This document shows, piece by piece, positions 52,727 to 60,665 of a stretch of DNA of 64,000 bases. The DNA lies in NCBI RefSeq assembly GCF_003001815.1, contig NZ_PVMZ01000005.1, positions 62,001 through 126,000 of the forward strand. The letters are read 5' to 3'. Position numbers and translations under genes: made by a program. The stretch's first letter is position 1. Each line of letters opens with the position of its first letter. A model generated the notes under the pieces. The model was not told the origin of the DNA, ran no database searches, and saw only the letters and a program-made list of their open reading frames with translations. Source of the DNA: Actinoplanes italicus. GTDB taxonomy: Bacteria; Actinomycetota; Actinomycetes; Mycobacteriales; Micromonosporaceae.

Positions 52727-53413
52727 ATGGATGCTGAATCTTCCTCCTCGGTGCGGGCACGGGCCCGGGTACACGCCGCGCTCGGCGATCCGGCCCGGCT
52801 CACGATCGTCGACACGCTCACCCTCGGCGACGCGTCCCCCGGTGAGATCGCCGCCGAACTCGGCATGCCGAGCAACCTGGTCGCCCACCACGTGAAGGTG
52901 CTGCAGGACGCCGGCCTGCTGGTGCGCGCCCGCTCCGAGGGCGACCGCCGCCGCACCTACCTGCGACTGGTGCCGGGAATCCTGTCCTCCCTGACCGCGC
53001 CGAGGCTGGACGCCGCGGATCGGGTGGTGTTCGTCTGCACCCACAACTCGGCCCGCTCGCAACTGGCCGCGGCCCTGTGGCGCGACCGCATCGGCGGCGA
53101 GGTCGCCTCCGCCGGCACCGCCCCCGCCCAGCGGGTCCACCCCCGCGCGGTGCGGGTCGCCCACGAGCACGGCCTGGCCCTGGACCCGGCCGGCACCCAC
53201 CACGTCGACGACATTCTGCACGACGACGACCTGGTCATCGCCGTGTGCGACAGCGCCCACGAGGAACTCACCGGCCCGGCCCGGCCACGCCTGCACTGGT
53301 CGGTGCCCGACCCCGCCCGCGTCGACACCGACGAAGCGTTCGAAGCCGCCTACACCGATCTCGCGGACCGCATCGACCGGATCGCGCCCGTCTTCGCCAC
53401 CCCCGCCGACTGA
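52727..53413 (+). CDS. ArsR repressor fused to ArsC-like phosphatase domain
   Basis: 228 residues from ATG 52727. Residues about 5-90 are an ArsR winged HTH (ARVHAALGDPARLTIVDTL, SNLVAHHVKVLQDAGLLV). Residues about 100-225 are a low-molecular-weight phosphatase/arsenate reductase domain with P-loop VCTHNSARS. The HTH lacks the CVC arsenic site. The reductase part shows only one further Cys (AVCDSAHEE), so the full three-Cys ArsC relay seems absent. It may sense arsenate or phosphate-like ligands, or reduce arsenate by another route. It leads an operon with an aquaporin and arsC. Confidence 0.87.
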   Translation: MDAESSSSVRARARVHAALGDPARLTIVDTLTLGDASPGEIAAELGMPSNLVAHHVKVLQDAGLLVRARSEGDRRRTYLRLVPGILSSLTAPRLDAADRVVFVCTHNSARSQLAAALWRDRIGGEVASAGTAPAQRVHPRAVRVAHEHGLALDPAGTHHVDDILHDDDLVIAVCDSAHEELTGPARPRLHWSVPDPARVDTDEAFEAAYTDLADRIDRIAPVFATPAD

Positions 53414-53432
53414 ACCGGAGTCACGTCGACCC

Positions 53433-54140
53433 ATGCACCAGATCACCCTGTGGCGGCGGCTGCTCGCCGAGTTCCTCGGCACCGCACTGCTGGTCACCGC
53501 CGTCGTCGGCTCCGGAATCATGGCCACCACGCTGTCCCCGAACGACGTCGGCCTCCAGCTGCTGCAGAACTCGGTCGCCACCGCGTTCGCGCTCGGCGCC
53601 CTGATCCTCACCTTCGGCCCGGTCTCCGGCGCCCACTTCAACCCGGTCGTCTCGGCCGCCGACTGGTTCCTCGGCCGACGCACGGGAACAGGCCTGAAGA
53701 TCAAGGACCTGGGTGGGTACGCCGCAGCGCAGACCCTGGGAGCCGTCGCGGGGTCAATCCTGGCGAACCTGATGTTCGACCTGTCCCCCGTCACCCTCTC
53801 GACCAAGGACCGCACCGCCGCGAACCTGTGGCTCGGCGAGGTCGTCGCCGTCGCCGGGCTGCTCCTGCTGATCTCCGCCCTCGTCCGGTCCGGGCGCACC
53901 TCCGCCGCCCCGGCCGCGGTCGGCGCGTACATCGGCGCCGCCTACTGGTTCACCAGCAGCACCAGCTTCGCCAACCCGGCCGTCACCATCGGCCGCGCCT
54001 TCACCGACACCTTCGCCGGAATCTCCCCCGCCTCAGTTCCCGGCTTCGTCATCGCCCAGCTCGCCGGCCTGATCGTCGGGATCGCCGCCGTGCTGGCCCT
54101 GTACCCCGCCTCGGTTCCTCCTGAAAGGAAGACGACATGA
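53433..54140 (+). CDS. aqpS: MIP-family aquaglyceroporin, AqpS-like
   Basis: 235 residues, six helices. The two pore motifs are GAHFNPVVS (NPV variant) and FANPAVTIGR (NPA). N-terminal RRLLAEFLGTALLVTAVVGSG is a common MIP start. It lies 19 bp after the arsR-arsC fusion and overlaps arsC by 4 bp. In Sinorhizobium an AqpS channel in such an operon lets arsenite made by ArsC leave the cell passively, and the same role is inferred here. Confidence 0.9.
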   Translation: MHQITLWRRLLAEFLGTALLVTAVVGSGIMATTLSPNDVGLQLLQNSVATAFALGALILTFGPVSGAHFNPVVSAADWFLGRRTGTGLKIKDLGGYAAAQTLGAVAGSILANLMFDLSPVTLSTKDRTAANLWLGEVVAVAGLLLLISALVRSGRTSAAPAAVGAYIGAAYWFTSSTSFANPAVTIGRAFTDTFAGISPASVPGFVIAQLAGLIVGIAAVLALYPASVPPERKTT

Positions 54141-54547
54141 GTGACACCAGACCGACCGTGCTGTTCGTCTGCGTCCACAACGCCGGCCGCTCCCAGATGG
54201 CCGCCGGCTGGCTGCGCCACCTCGCCGGTGACACCGTCGAGGTCCGCTCCGCGGGCTCCGCACCCGCCGACACCATCAACCCCGCCGCCGTCGAGGCGAT
54301 GAAGGAGGTCGGCATCGACATCACCGACCAGACGCCGACCAGGCTGACCTGGGACACCGCCAAGGAATCCGACGTCATCATCACCATGGGCTGCGGCGAC
54401 GCCTGTCCCGTCTTCCCCGGCAAACGCTACGAGGACTGGAAACTCGAGGACCCGGCCGGCATGGGCGTCGACGCCGTCCGCCCCATCCGTGACGAGATCA
54501 GGAACCGGATCCAGCTCCTGCTCGCCGATCTGTCCCGCAGAGCTTGA
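54137..54547 (+). CDS. arsC: Arsenate reductase, thioredoxin-type ArsC
   Basis: 136 residues. The P-loop VCVHNAGRS carries nucleophile Cys12. Cys86 and Cys90 in MGCGDACPVFPGK complete the intramolecular relay of thioredoxin-linked ArsC enzymes. It reduces arsenate to arsenite in the cytoplasm. The last 50 bp overlap the end of the convergent SGNH hydrolase gene. Confidence 0.94.
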   Translation: MSDTRPTVLFVCVHNAGRSQMAAGWLRHLAGDTVEVRSAGSAPADTINPAAVEAMKEVGIDITDQTPTRLTWDTAKESDVIITMGCGDACPVFPGKRYEDWKLEDPAGMGVDAVRPIRDEIRNRIQLLLADLSRRA

Positions 54548-55139
54548 GGCCTGCCGCGGCCTCCCGCACGGCCGGGGCCAGCGCCTCGGCGATGACGGCG
54601 TAGCCGGCGCTCGACGGGTGGAACCGGTCAGCGCTGAACAGGGCCGGGTCGGCGCCGAACGCCACCGACGTGACGGCGCCGATGTCGGCGATCCGCGCCC
54701 CGGCCGCCGACGCGGCGCGGATCTGCTCCTGCCGCATCGTCCGGCTGCCGGTGCTCACGAGCAGCCGCATCTGCGGCGGCACCCACGGCACCACGCTCAG
54801 ATCGGGTGCGGGCGCCACCACGACCTCGGCACCGGCGGTCCGCAGGCCGCGGACGGCGTCGCCGAGCAGCGTGGCGGCCTGCCGCGGCGGGACGAGGTGG
54901 GTGATGTCGTTGGCGCCGATGATGATCAGGGCCAGGTTCGGCGAAGTGGCGGCGGCCCGGCGGGCCTGGGCGGCGAGGCCGCGGCTGTCGGCGCCGGGTA
55001 CGGCGAAGACGCGCAGGTCGACGGCATGGCCGTCACGGGTCAGGCCCGCGGTCAGCCGGGCACCGATGGTGTCGGCCGGCCGCGACGCGCCCTGCCCGTA
55101 CGCGATGGAGTCCCCGAGGACGGCGAAGGCGAGAGTCAC
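54498..55139 (-). CDS. SGNH/GDSL-type hydrolase
   Basis: 213 residues from GTG 55139. Block I AVLGDSIAYGQG holds the nucleophile Ser, block III is IIGANDI and block V is DRFHPSSAGY with the catalytic Asp/His. These esterases act on varied acyl or acetyl esters. No signal peptide is seen. It is convergent with arsC and unlikely to belong to the arsenic operon. Confidence 0.88.
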   Translation of the reverse strand: MTLAFAVLGDSIAYGQGASRPADTIGARLTAGLTRDGHAVDLRVFAVPGADSRGLAAQARRAAATSPNLALIIIGANDITHLVPPRQAATLLGDAVRGLRTAGAEVVVAPAPDLSVVPWVPPQMRLLVSTGSRTMRQEQIRAASAAGARIADIGAVTSVAFGADPALFSADRFHPSSAGYAVIAEALAPAVREAAAGLKLCGTDRRAGAGSGS

Positions 55140-55267
55140 ACCTGGATCAACGCCGGGTCGTGGACCCGCGTTCCAGATCGGCGGCCGTGGTGGCGGGCGT
55201 CACCGCGACCGGCAGACGATGATCGGACGAGAATGGGACACCACGGCACCCATCGTCAGGAGCAGCC

Positions 55268-55660
55268 ATGCCCGTCCCCGCGGAGATCGCCGCCAGCAAG
55301 CAGATCAACCTCATCACGTACCGCAAGGACGGCGCTCCCGTGTCGACGCCGGTCTGGCACGTGGCCGACGGCAACACCGTGACCACGGTCTCGGCCGCCG
55401 ACGCCTGGAAGGTCAAACGCATCCGCCGCAACCCGCGCGTCGAGGTCGTCGCGTGCGACATCCGCGGCAAGGTCGCTCCGGGCGCCCAGCCGGTCCCGGG
55501 CACCGCCACGCTGCTGCCGGATTCCGAGACCGAGTCCGCACGCCGCCTGCTGGAGCGCCGTTACATCAGCGCCCGCATCGGCGGAGGACTCTCCCGGCTG
55601 CTGCACATCAAGCGCCCGGCCGGCATCGGCATCGTCGTCACCCTCGACGAGCAGGCGTAA
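55268..55660 (+). CDS. PPOX-class F420-dependent oxidoreductase
   Basis: 130 residues with the split-barrel flavin/F420-binding fold: INLITYRKDGAPVSTPVWHV, KVKRIRRNPRVEVVACD and GKVAPGAQPVPGTA are standard in actinobacterial F420-linked PPOX-class proteins. Substrate is unknown. It stands alone, 3 bp from the convergent patatin stop. Confidence 0.87.
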   Translation: MPVPAEIAASKQINLITYRKDGAPVSTPVWHVADGNTVTTVSAADAWKVKRIRRNPRVEVVACDIRGKVAPGAQPVPGTATLLPDSETESARRLLERRYISARIGGGLSRLLHIKRPAGIGIVVTLDEQA

Positions 55661-55663
55661 GGC

Positions 55664-56485
55664 TCAGGCTCCCCGCTGCCAGTCGCGGCGCGCCTCCGCC
55701 GCGGCCAGCAGTGCCCGGATCACCGGCAGCGCCCTCTCGCCCGCGTCGCGGCCGGCCTCCTCGAACTCGGGGATCCGGGCCAGCTCCCAGAACGCGTACG
55801 CGTCGACCTCCGGCTTGAGCACCAGGTCGGCGTCCTCCTCGATCGCGTCGCGGCCGCCGGGCTGCAGCGTGCTGACCGCCACCAGGATGTGCAGCACCGT
55901 CGTGGTTGGCCGGCGCGGCAGGGGGCCGGACACGTCGACCGCGATCACGATGTCGGCGCCCATCTGCCGGGTCAGAGCGGCCGGCACCATGGTCACCAGT
56001 CCCCCGTCGACGAGCAGGTGCCCGTCGCGTTCCACCGGTGAGAACACTCCCGGGATCGCGGCGCTCGCCAGGATCGCGCTGGCCACCGGGCCCGAGCGCA
56101 TCACGACCTCGCGGCCGGTGGTCAGGTCGCAGGCGATCGCCGCGAACGGGATCGGCAGGTCCCCGAACTCCACGCCGCCGAGTGCGGTCTCCAGGAACAA
56201 CCCGAGTTTCGACGTCTCGAACAGGGCCTTGCGCGTACGCCCGGGGCGCACCAGGCGTGCCCAGCGCAGCGTCTGCGCCACCTTGGCGATCTCGGTGGGG
56301 CTCATCCCGCTCGCGTAGAGCGCGCCCACCAGAGCGCCGGCACTGGTCCCCGTGATGATCGCGGGCCGCAGACCGGCACGGTCGAGGACGTCGAGGACGC
56401 CGATGTGTGCCGCGCCGCGCACCGCGCCGCCGCCGAGTGCCAGGCCGATCCGGATCGGCGGGGTGTCCTCATCCACGACCTTCAC
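55664..56485 (-). CDS. Patatin-like phospholipase
   Basis: 273 residues. The oxyanion motif GGGAVRGAAHIG, nucleophile GTSAGALVGALYASG and the dyad Asp in LLVDGGLVTMVP are complete. This matches the RssA-like patatin group. It likely hydrolyses lipid acyl esters at the membrane. No signal peptide is seen. Confidence 0.9.
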   Translation of the reverse strand: MKVVDEDTPPIRIGLALGGGAVRGAAHIGVLDVLDRAGLRPAIITGTSAGALVGALYASGMSPTEIAKVAQTLRWARLVRPGRTRKALFETSKLGLFLETALGGVEFGDLPIPFAAIACDLTTGREVVMRSGPVASAILASAAIPGVFSPVERDGHLLVDGGLVTMVPAALTRQMGADIVIAVDVSGPLPRRPTTTVLHILVAVSTLQPGGRDAIEEDADLVLKPEVDAYAFWELARIPEFEEAGRDAGERALPVIRALLAAAEARRDWQRGA

Positions 56486-56515
56486 ACTACGGCCACGACC
56501 CGGTCGTACGCTTTT

Positions 56516-56527
56516 ACGTAATTACGT
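56516..56527. promoter_or_regulatory. ACGTAATTACGT palindrome
   Basis: A perfect 12-bp palindrome in an AT-rich stretch, 12 bp upstream of the HTH regulator start and 30 bp upstream of the divergent patatin gene. Its position suggests an autoregulatory operator. Confidence 0.5.
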
Positions 56528-56539
56528 TATGGTGGAGGT

Positions 56540-57037
56540 GTGAGCGACACCGACCGCCTCGACGCGCTGGAACGACGCGTGGCAGAGCTCGAGAGACAGA
56601 CCGCCCGTCCCAAACCGGCGGTCGCCTCCGATCCAGACCTGTTCTGGGCACTCGAAGGCCTGCTCGATCGGGTCGACGCCCCCGGAGCCGCGATGATCAC
56701 CGGTCATGTGACGCTGCCCGACGGCCGTGCGGCCCGCTGGCAGGAGAGCGCCGGCACCGCCGACCTGCTCGACGACGACTGGTCACAGCACGTCGCCGCA
56801 CTGGCCGCCCTCGCCCACCCCGTGCGGATCCGGCTGCTGCGGCACGTGCTGGGTGGCGCCTGCACCGCCCAGGACCTCACCCGCATCGACGGCATGGGCA
56901 CCAGCGGTCAGGTCTACCACCACCTGCGACAACTCGTCGCCGCCGGATGGCTGCACACCATCGGCGGTGGCCGTTACGAGGTGCCCGTCGCTCGGATCGT
57001 CCCCCTGCTCACCACAATCATGGGAGCCCGCCGATGA
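56540..57037 (+). CDS. ArsR-like winged-helix regulator
   Basis: 165 residues from GTG 56540. An N-terminal coiled segment (RLDALERRVAELERQ) is followed by a linker and a C-terminal winged HTH: VAALAALAHPVRIRLLRHVLGG and TSGQVYHHLRQLVAAGWL. No metal-binding cysteines are seen at ArsR positions. It overlaps the M23 gene by 4 bp and probably controls that pair through the palindrome at 56516. Confidence 0.82.
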   Translation: MSDTDRLDALERRVAELERQTARPKPAVASDPDLFWALEGLLDRVDAPGAAMITGHVTLPDGRAARWQESAGTADLLDDDWSQHVAALAALAHPVRIRLLRHVLGGACTAQDLTRIDGMGTSGQVYHHLRQLVAAGWLHTIGGGRYEVPVARIVPLLTTIMGARR

Positions 57038-57894
57038 AACGCGCTGTCGCCCGCCGGCAGACCTGGTGGCTACGACTGTTCATCGTCACCGTGCTGGTGA
57101 TGCTCGTCCTGCCCGTGCCCAAGCCGTGGGACATCATGATCACCGCTGTCCCGCTGGCGCTCGCTCTCGTACGCCCGCCTCGGTCCGAAATGCCCCCGGC
57201 GGAGCTCACCGCACCCGTCCGGGGCCGGTGGATCGCCATCAACGCACCCGGCACCGCCGTCCCCAGCCACGGCGTCAAGGCCTACGGCCAGACCTACGCC
57301 GTCGACCTGCTCCAGCCGTCCGTGGACGCCCCGGAGAAGATCGGCTGGTCCCTGCACACTCGCGCGCCGGAGTCGTACAGCTGCTTCGGCGCCCCCGTCC
57401 TTGCCATGGCGGACGGCACGGTCGAGCGCGTCACCGACTTCTGGCGCGACCACCGCAGCCGCGACACCTGGCCGCCGCTGATCTGGATGATGACGGTCGA
57501 GGCGTTCGCCCGCGAGGTCGCCGGCGCCTCCGCCATCCTCGGCAACCACGTGATCGTCCGGCACGACGACAACACCTTCTCGGCGTACGCCCACCTGCGC
57601 CGTGGCTCGGTCAGGGTCACAGCAGGTGACCGGGTGACCGCCGGGCAGCAGCTGGCAGAGGTCGGCAACAGCGGCAACACCTCCGAACCGCACCTGCACG
57701 TCCAGCTCATGGATCACCCGGTCCCGACAGCGGCCGCCGGCGTCCCGATGCGCTGGCCGGACGTGATCACCGACCCCGCCGACCGGGACCCGCGCTGGTC
57801 CACCGGCGACCCGAAACCGTCCGCGCTGCCCGGCTTCCCGCAGAACGGCCAGCTGTTCGATGCGACCGACCGGCAACCGGGGGAGGTTCACTGA
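57034..57894 (+). CDS. Membrane-anchored M23-family metallopeptidase
   Basis: 286 residues. One or two hydrophobic helices lie near the N-terminus (LFIVTVLVMLVLPV and IMITAVPLALALV). The LytM-type zinc site is present: HGVKAYGQTYAVD supplies the first His/Asp and EPHLHVQL the HxH. The domain sits outside the membrane and may cleave peptidoglycan cross-links. Some M23-like proteins of this shorter class have other roles. It forms a two-gene unit with the upstream regulator. Confidence 0.87.
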   Translation: MKRAVARRQTWWLRLFIVTVLVMLVLPVPKPWDIMITAVPLALALVRPPRSEMPPAELTAPVRGRWIAINAPGTAVPSHGVKAYGQTYAVDLLQPSVDAPEKIGWSLHTRAPESYSCFGAPVLAMADGTVERVTDFWRDHRSRDTWPPLIWMMTVEAFAREVAGASAILGNHVIVRHDDNTFSAYAHLRRGSVRVTAGDRVTAGQQLAEVGNSGNTSEPHLHVQLMDHPVPTAAAGVPMRWPDVITDPADRDPRWSTGDPKPSALPGFPQNGQLFDATDRQPGEVH

Positions 57895-57989
57895 GCGACC
57901 GTTGAAGCAGACGCCGGCCGCCAGGTCGTAAGGGTCACGCTGCCGGCAATCCGGCACTATGTTCTTCGCTAAAGGTGTGAAATACCACC

Positions 57990-58628
57990 ATGAAGCATCA
58001 AAGCGAGCTCGCCGGTCGTCCGCGCCTCTCGGTGATCGGATCGAGAGAGGGCAACCTTGGCGCGGGTGGCTTGGCGCCGCGTCACAGCTCCGCGGCTGTT
58101 GCCGGGCGCCACGCATGGCCGATGGTTCGTCTCTTCGTGCTGTCGGTGATCTGTACGCTCGTGATCGCCGGCAGCCCGGGCCGGGTTCTCGCCGGACCGG
58201 CTGTGGCACGCCCTCATTCAGCCGGCACCTCGTTGCCTGCTGCTGACGTCGCCCACCACGGGGGAATCGGGCCCATGGGCCGGCCGGCAGGCAACCTCCT
58301 CCTCGGGTTCTACCGGCGTTGCTCAGTCACCAGGAAGACCGCCCTGAAGAAGGTTTGTCGCAGCACCGCAGTGAGTCTCATGGCCGGCTGCGAGGACGCC
58401 GACAACTTCCCCGCGTACAAACGGTGTCGCGGTGACGGGTACCCCGAGATGGGATGCAAACCCAGCGGCGATTTCGACAGGTACATGCGGTGTGTAGCCA
58501 TCACCCCGCCGCCCTGTGGGTGCGAACCAGCGCCATCACCGCCGTGTGGTTGTTCAGGTCCCGCACCTGTCGTCAAAGGGCTCTGGGAACTCCTCTTTCC
58601 GAACAAGACGAGGCCCGCAACCGGGTGA
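57990..58628 (+). CDS. Secreted Cys-rich hypothetical protein
   Basis: 212 residues from ATG 57990, unrecognised. A signal-peptide-like stretch (MVRLFVLSVICTLVIAG, ending VLAGPA) begins at residue 45, so ATG 58122 may be the true start. The mature part has about ten cysteines. Six are spread over YRRCSV, KKVCRS, AGCED, YKRCRG, MGCKP and MRCVA; four more are in a twin tail motif PPCGC repeated 10 residues apart. Such content suggests disulfides or metal binding outside the cell. It stands alone between the M23 and SDR genes. Confidence 0.5.
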   Translation: MKHQSELAGRPRLSVIGSREGNLGAGGLAPRHSSAAVAGRHAWPMVRLFVLSVICTLVIAGSPGRVLAGPAVARPHSAGTSLPAADVAHHGGIGPMGRPAGNLLLGFYRRCSVTRKTALKKVCRSTAVSLMAGCEDADNFPAYKRCRGDGYPEMGCKPSGDFDRYMRCVAITPPPCGCEPAPSPPCGCSGPAPVVKGLWELLFPNKTRPATG

Positions 58629-58680
58629 CGGACGATCCCGGCCGGTCGGCCGGCGCGTGGTCTTGCTCGATTCACCCGGA

Positions 58681-58717
58681 TCCGGAAAACCAGACGGTTC
58701 CTGTCAGGTTTTCCGGA
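58681..58717. promoter_or_regulatory. Perfect inverted repeat ahead of SDR gene
   Basis: TCCGGAAAACC (58681-58691) and GGTTTTCCGGA (58707-58717), 11-bp arms with a 15-nt gap, end 13 bp before ATG 58731. It could be an operator for the downstream WYL regulator or an mRNA hairpin affecting translation. Confidence 0.5.
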
Positions 58718-58730
58718 CAGCATCGGAGTC

Positions 58731-59648
58731 ATGACGACGAAACCACTGACCGGCAAGGTCGCCCTCGTGGCCGGGGCGACCCGCGGCGCCGGCCGGCAGA
58801 TCGCGGTGCAGCTCGGCGCGGCCGGCGCCACCGTGTACGCGACCGGCCGCAGCACCCGCGCCACCCGCTCGGACATGAATCGCCCGGAGACGATCGAGGA
58901 GACCGCCGAACTCGTCACCGCGGCCGGCGGCACCGGCATCGCGGTTCCCACCGACCATCAGGATCACGCGCAGGTCGAGGCCCTGGTCCAGCGCATCGAC
59001 ACCGAACAGGGCCGCCTCGACGTCCTGGTCAACGACGTGTGGGGCGGCGACCCGCTGACCACCTGGCACAAGCCGATCTGGGAGCAGCCGCTGGAGCCGG
59101 GCCTGCGTCTGCTGCGCCAGGCCGTCGACACCCACATCATCACCAGCCACTACGCGCTGAAGCTGCTGATCCGCCGGCCGGGCGGCCTGGTCGTGGAGAT
59201 CGGTGACGGCACGACCGACTACAACGCGGTCAACTACCGGCTGTCGGCCTTCTACGACCTGGCCAAGTGGTCGGTGAACCGGCTCGCGTTCGCCTGGTCC
59301 ACCGACCTGGCCGACCACGGTTCGACCGCGGTCGCCCTGACGCCGGGCTGGCTGCGCTCGGAGATGATGCTGGAGCACTTCGGCGTCACCGAGGAGAACT
59401 GGCGCGACGCCTGCGCCAAGGAGCCCCACTTCGCGATCTCGGAGACCCCGGCGTACGTGGGACGCGCGGTGGCCGCGCTGGCGGCCGACGACGACCGGGC
59501 CCGCTGGAACGGCAAGTCGGTGTCCAGCGGCGAACTGGCACAGGTCTACGGCTTCACCGACGTCGACGGCAGCCGACCGGACGCGTGGCGCTACCTCGTC
59601 GAGGTCCAGGATCCGGGCAAGCCGGCCGACGTCACCGGCTACCGGTAG
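58731..59648 (+). CDS. SDR-family oxidoreductase
   Basis: 305 residues. The nucleotide motif VAGATRGAGRQIA and the NADP-friendly YATGRSTR follow each other as in classical SDRs. The active-site pair is YDLAK. The C-terminus is longer than in minimal SDRs. It is convergent with the WYL regulator, their ends overlapping by 10 bp. Members of this type are often annotated as SDRs of unknown substrate. Confidence 0.88.
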   Translation: MTTKPLTGKVALVAGATRGAGRQIAVQLGAAGATVYATGRSTRATRSDMNRPETIEETAELVTAAGGTGIAVPTDHQDHAQVEALVQRIDTEQGRLDVLVNDVWGGDPLTTWHKPIWEQPLEPGLRLLRQAVDTHIITSHYALKLLIRRPGGLVVEIGDGTTDYNAVNYRLSAFYDLAKWSVNRLAFAWSTDLADHGSTAVALTPGWLRSEMMLEHFGVTEENWRDACAKEPHFAISETPAYVGRAVAALAADDDRARWNGKSVSSGELAQVYGFTDVDGSRPDAWRYLVEVQDPGKPADVTGYR

Positions 59649-60601
59649 AGCTCACCGAGGCGGCGCGCGGCGTCGGCGAGGCGTTTGCGCAGGTCCGGCG
59701 GCTCCAGCACTTCGGCCTCCGGACCCAGCCTCATGACGTACGTGTAGGCGACGTCCACCGATTCCACCGGCAACCGGGTCCGGACCCAGCCGTCCGGGTC
59801 CGGTTCGCCGGCCGCGGACATGGCCTCCTGCACGGCGTACGGCTCGGCGACGAACCGCAGCATGCGGACCCCGTCCGGGCTGAGCCGCAGCGTGATCGTC
59901 TCGCGCAGCATCTGCCGCACGAACTCGGCCGCCCGCTCCGCCCAGAACGAGGGCAGGTCGAACTCCGGGTCCCGGACGAACACGTCACCGGACGGCTCCA
60001 CGGCGACGATCCGGTCCACCCGGTACGACCGCAGCGCCTCCCCCACTTTGCCGACCAGGTACCAGATCCCGTTCTTGAGCACGAGCCCGTACGGTTCGAC
60101 CGTGCGGGTCACCTCCTCGCGCCGCCGATAGCGCATGGCCAGCACCCGGTCCTGCCAGACGGCCCGCGCCAGCTCGGCGAGCACCGGCGGCGGTTCCGTG
60201 TCGGCGAACCAGCCCGGCGCGTCGAGGTGGAACCGCTGCCCGGCCCGCTCGGACGCCTCCCGCAGCCCCGGCGGCAGCGCCGCGAGCACCTTGCGCCGCA
60301 CCGCCCGCACCGGTTCGTCCAGCCCCATGTCGTGGGCCGGGCCCGGCAGCCCCGCCAGGAACAACGCCTCCGCCTCGCTGTGGCTCAGCCCGGTCAGGCG
60401 GGTCCGGTAGCCGCCGACCAGCCGATAGCCGCCGGCACGCCCCTGCTCGGCGTAGACCGGCACCCCGGCCGCCGACAGCGCCAGCACGTCGCGATAGACG
60501 GTCCGTTCAGAAACCTCCAGCTCGGCGGAGAGCTCGGCCGCGGTCATCATGCCGCGTGACTGCAGCAGCAGGACGATATTGATCAGCCGGGCAGCGCGCA
60601 C
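59639..60601 (-). CDS. WYL-domain (YafY-type) transcriptional regulator
   Basis: 320 residues. The N-terminal HTH_11 domain reads ARLINIVLLLQSRG, ELSAELEVSERTVYRDV. The WYL part includes RVDRIVAVEPSG with LVLKNGIWYLVGK just before. A C-terminal WCX-like extension completes it. WYL proteins bind nucleic-acid-like or small ligands and often repress a neighbour; the convergent SDR gene is the likely target. It is divergent from the serine hydrolase gene. Confidence 0.9.
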   Translation of the reverse strand: MRAARLINIVLLLQSRGMMTAAELSAELEVSERTVYRDVLALSAAGVPVYAEQGRAGGYRLVGGYRTRLTGLSHSEAEALFLAGLPGPAHDMGLDEPVRAVRRKVLAALPPGLREASERAGQRFHLDAPGWFADTEPPPVLAELARAVWQDRVLAMRYRRREEVTRTVEPYGLVLKNGIWYLVGKVGEALRSYRVDRIVAVEPSGDVFVRDPEFDLPSFWAERAAEFVRQMLRETITLRLSPDGVRMLRFVAEPYAVQEAMSAAGEPDPDGWVRTRLPVESVDVAYTYVMRLGPEAEVLEPPDLRKRLADAARRLGELYR

Positions 60602-60627
60602 GTACCGATTCTCCCGCGGTTGAGGTA

Positions 60628-60648
60628 TTGACCTTGCCCCTGGGGCAA
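60628..60648. promoter_or_regulatory. MerR-type operator/promoter
   Basis: A -35-like TTGACC (60628-60633) is followed at once by the dyad TTGCCCCTGGGGCAA (60634-60648). A dyad filling the spacer is the usual MerR arrangement. The -10 box is weak. It lies 17 bp upstream of the serine hydrolase gene, which precedes a merR gene. Confidence 0.55.
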
Positions 60649-60665
60649 CCTTCGAGCATCAATGC

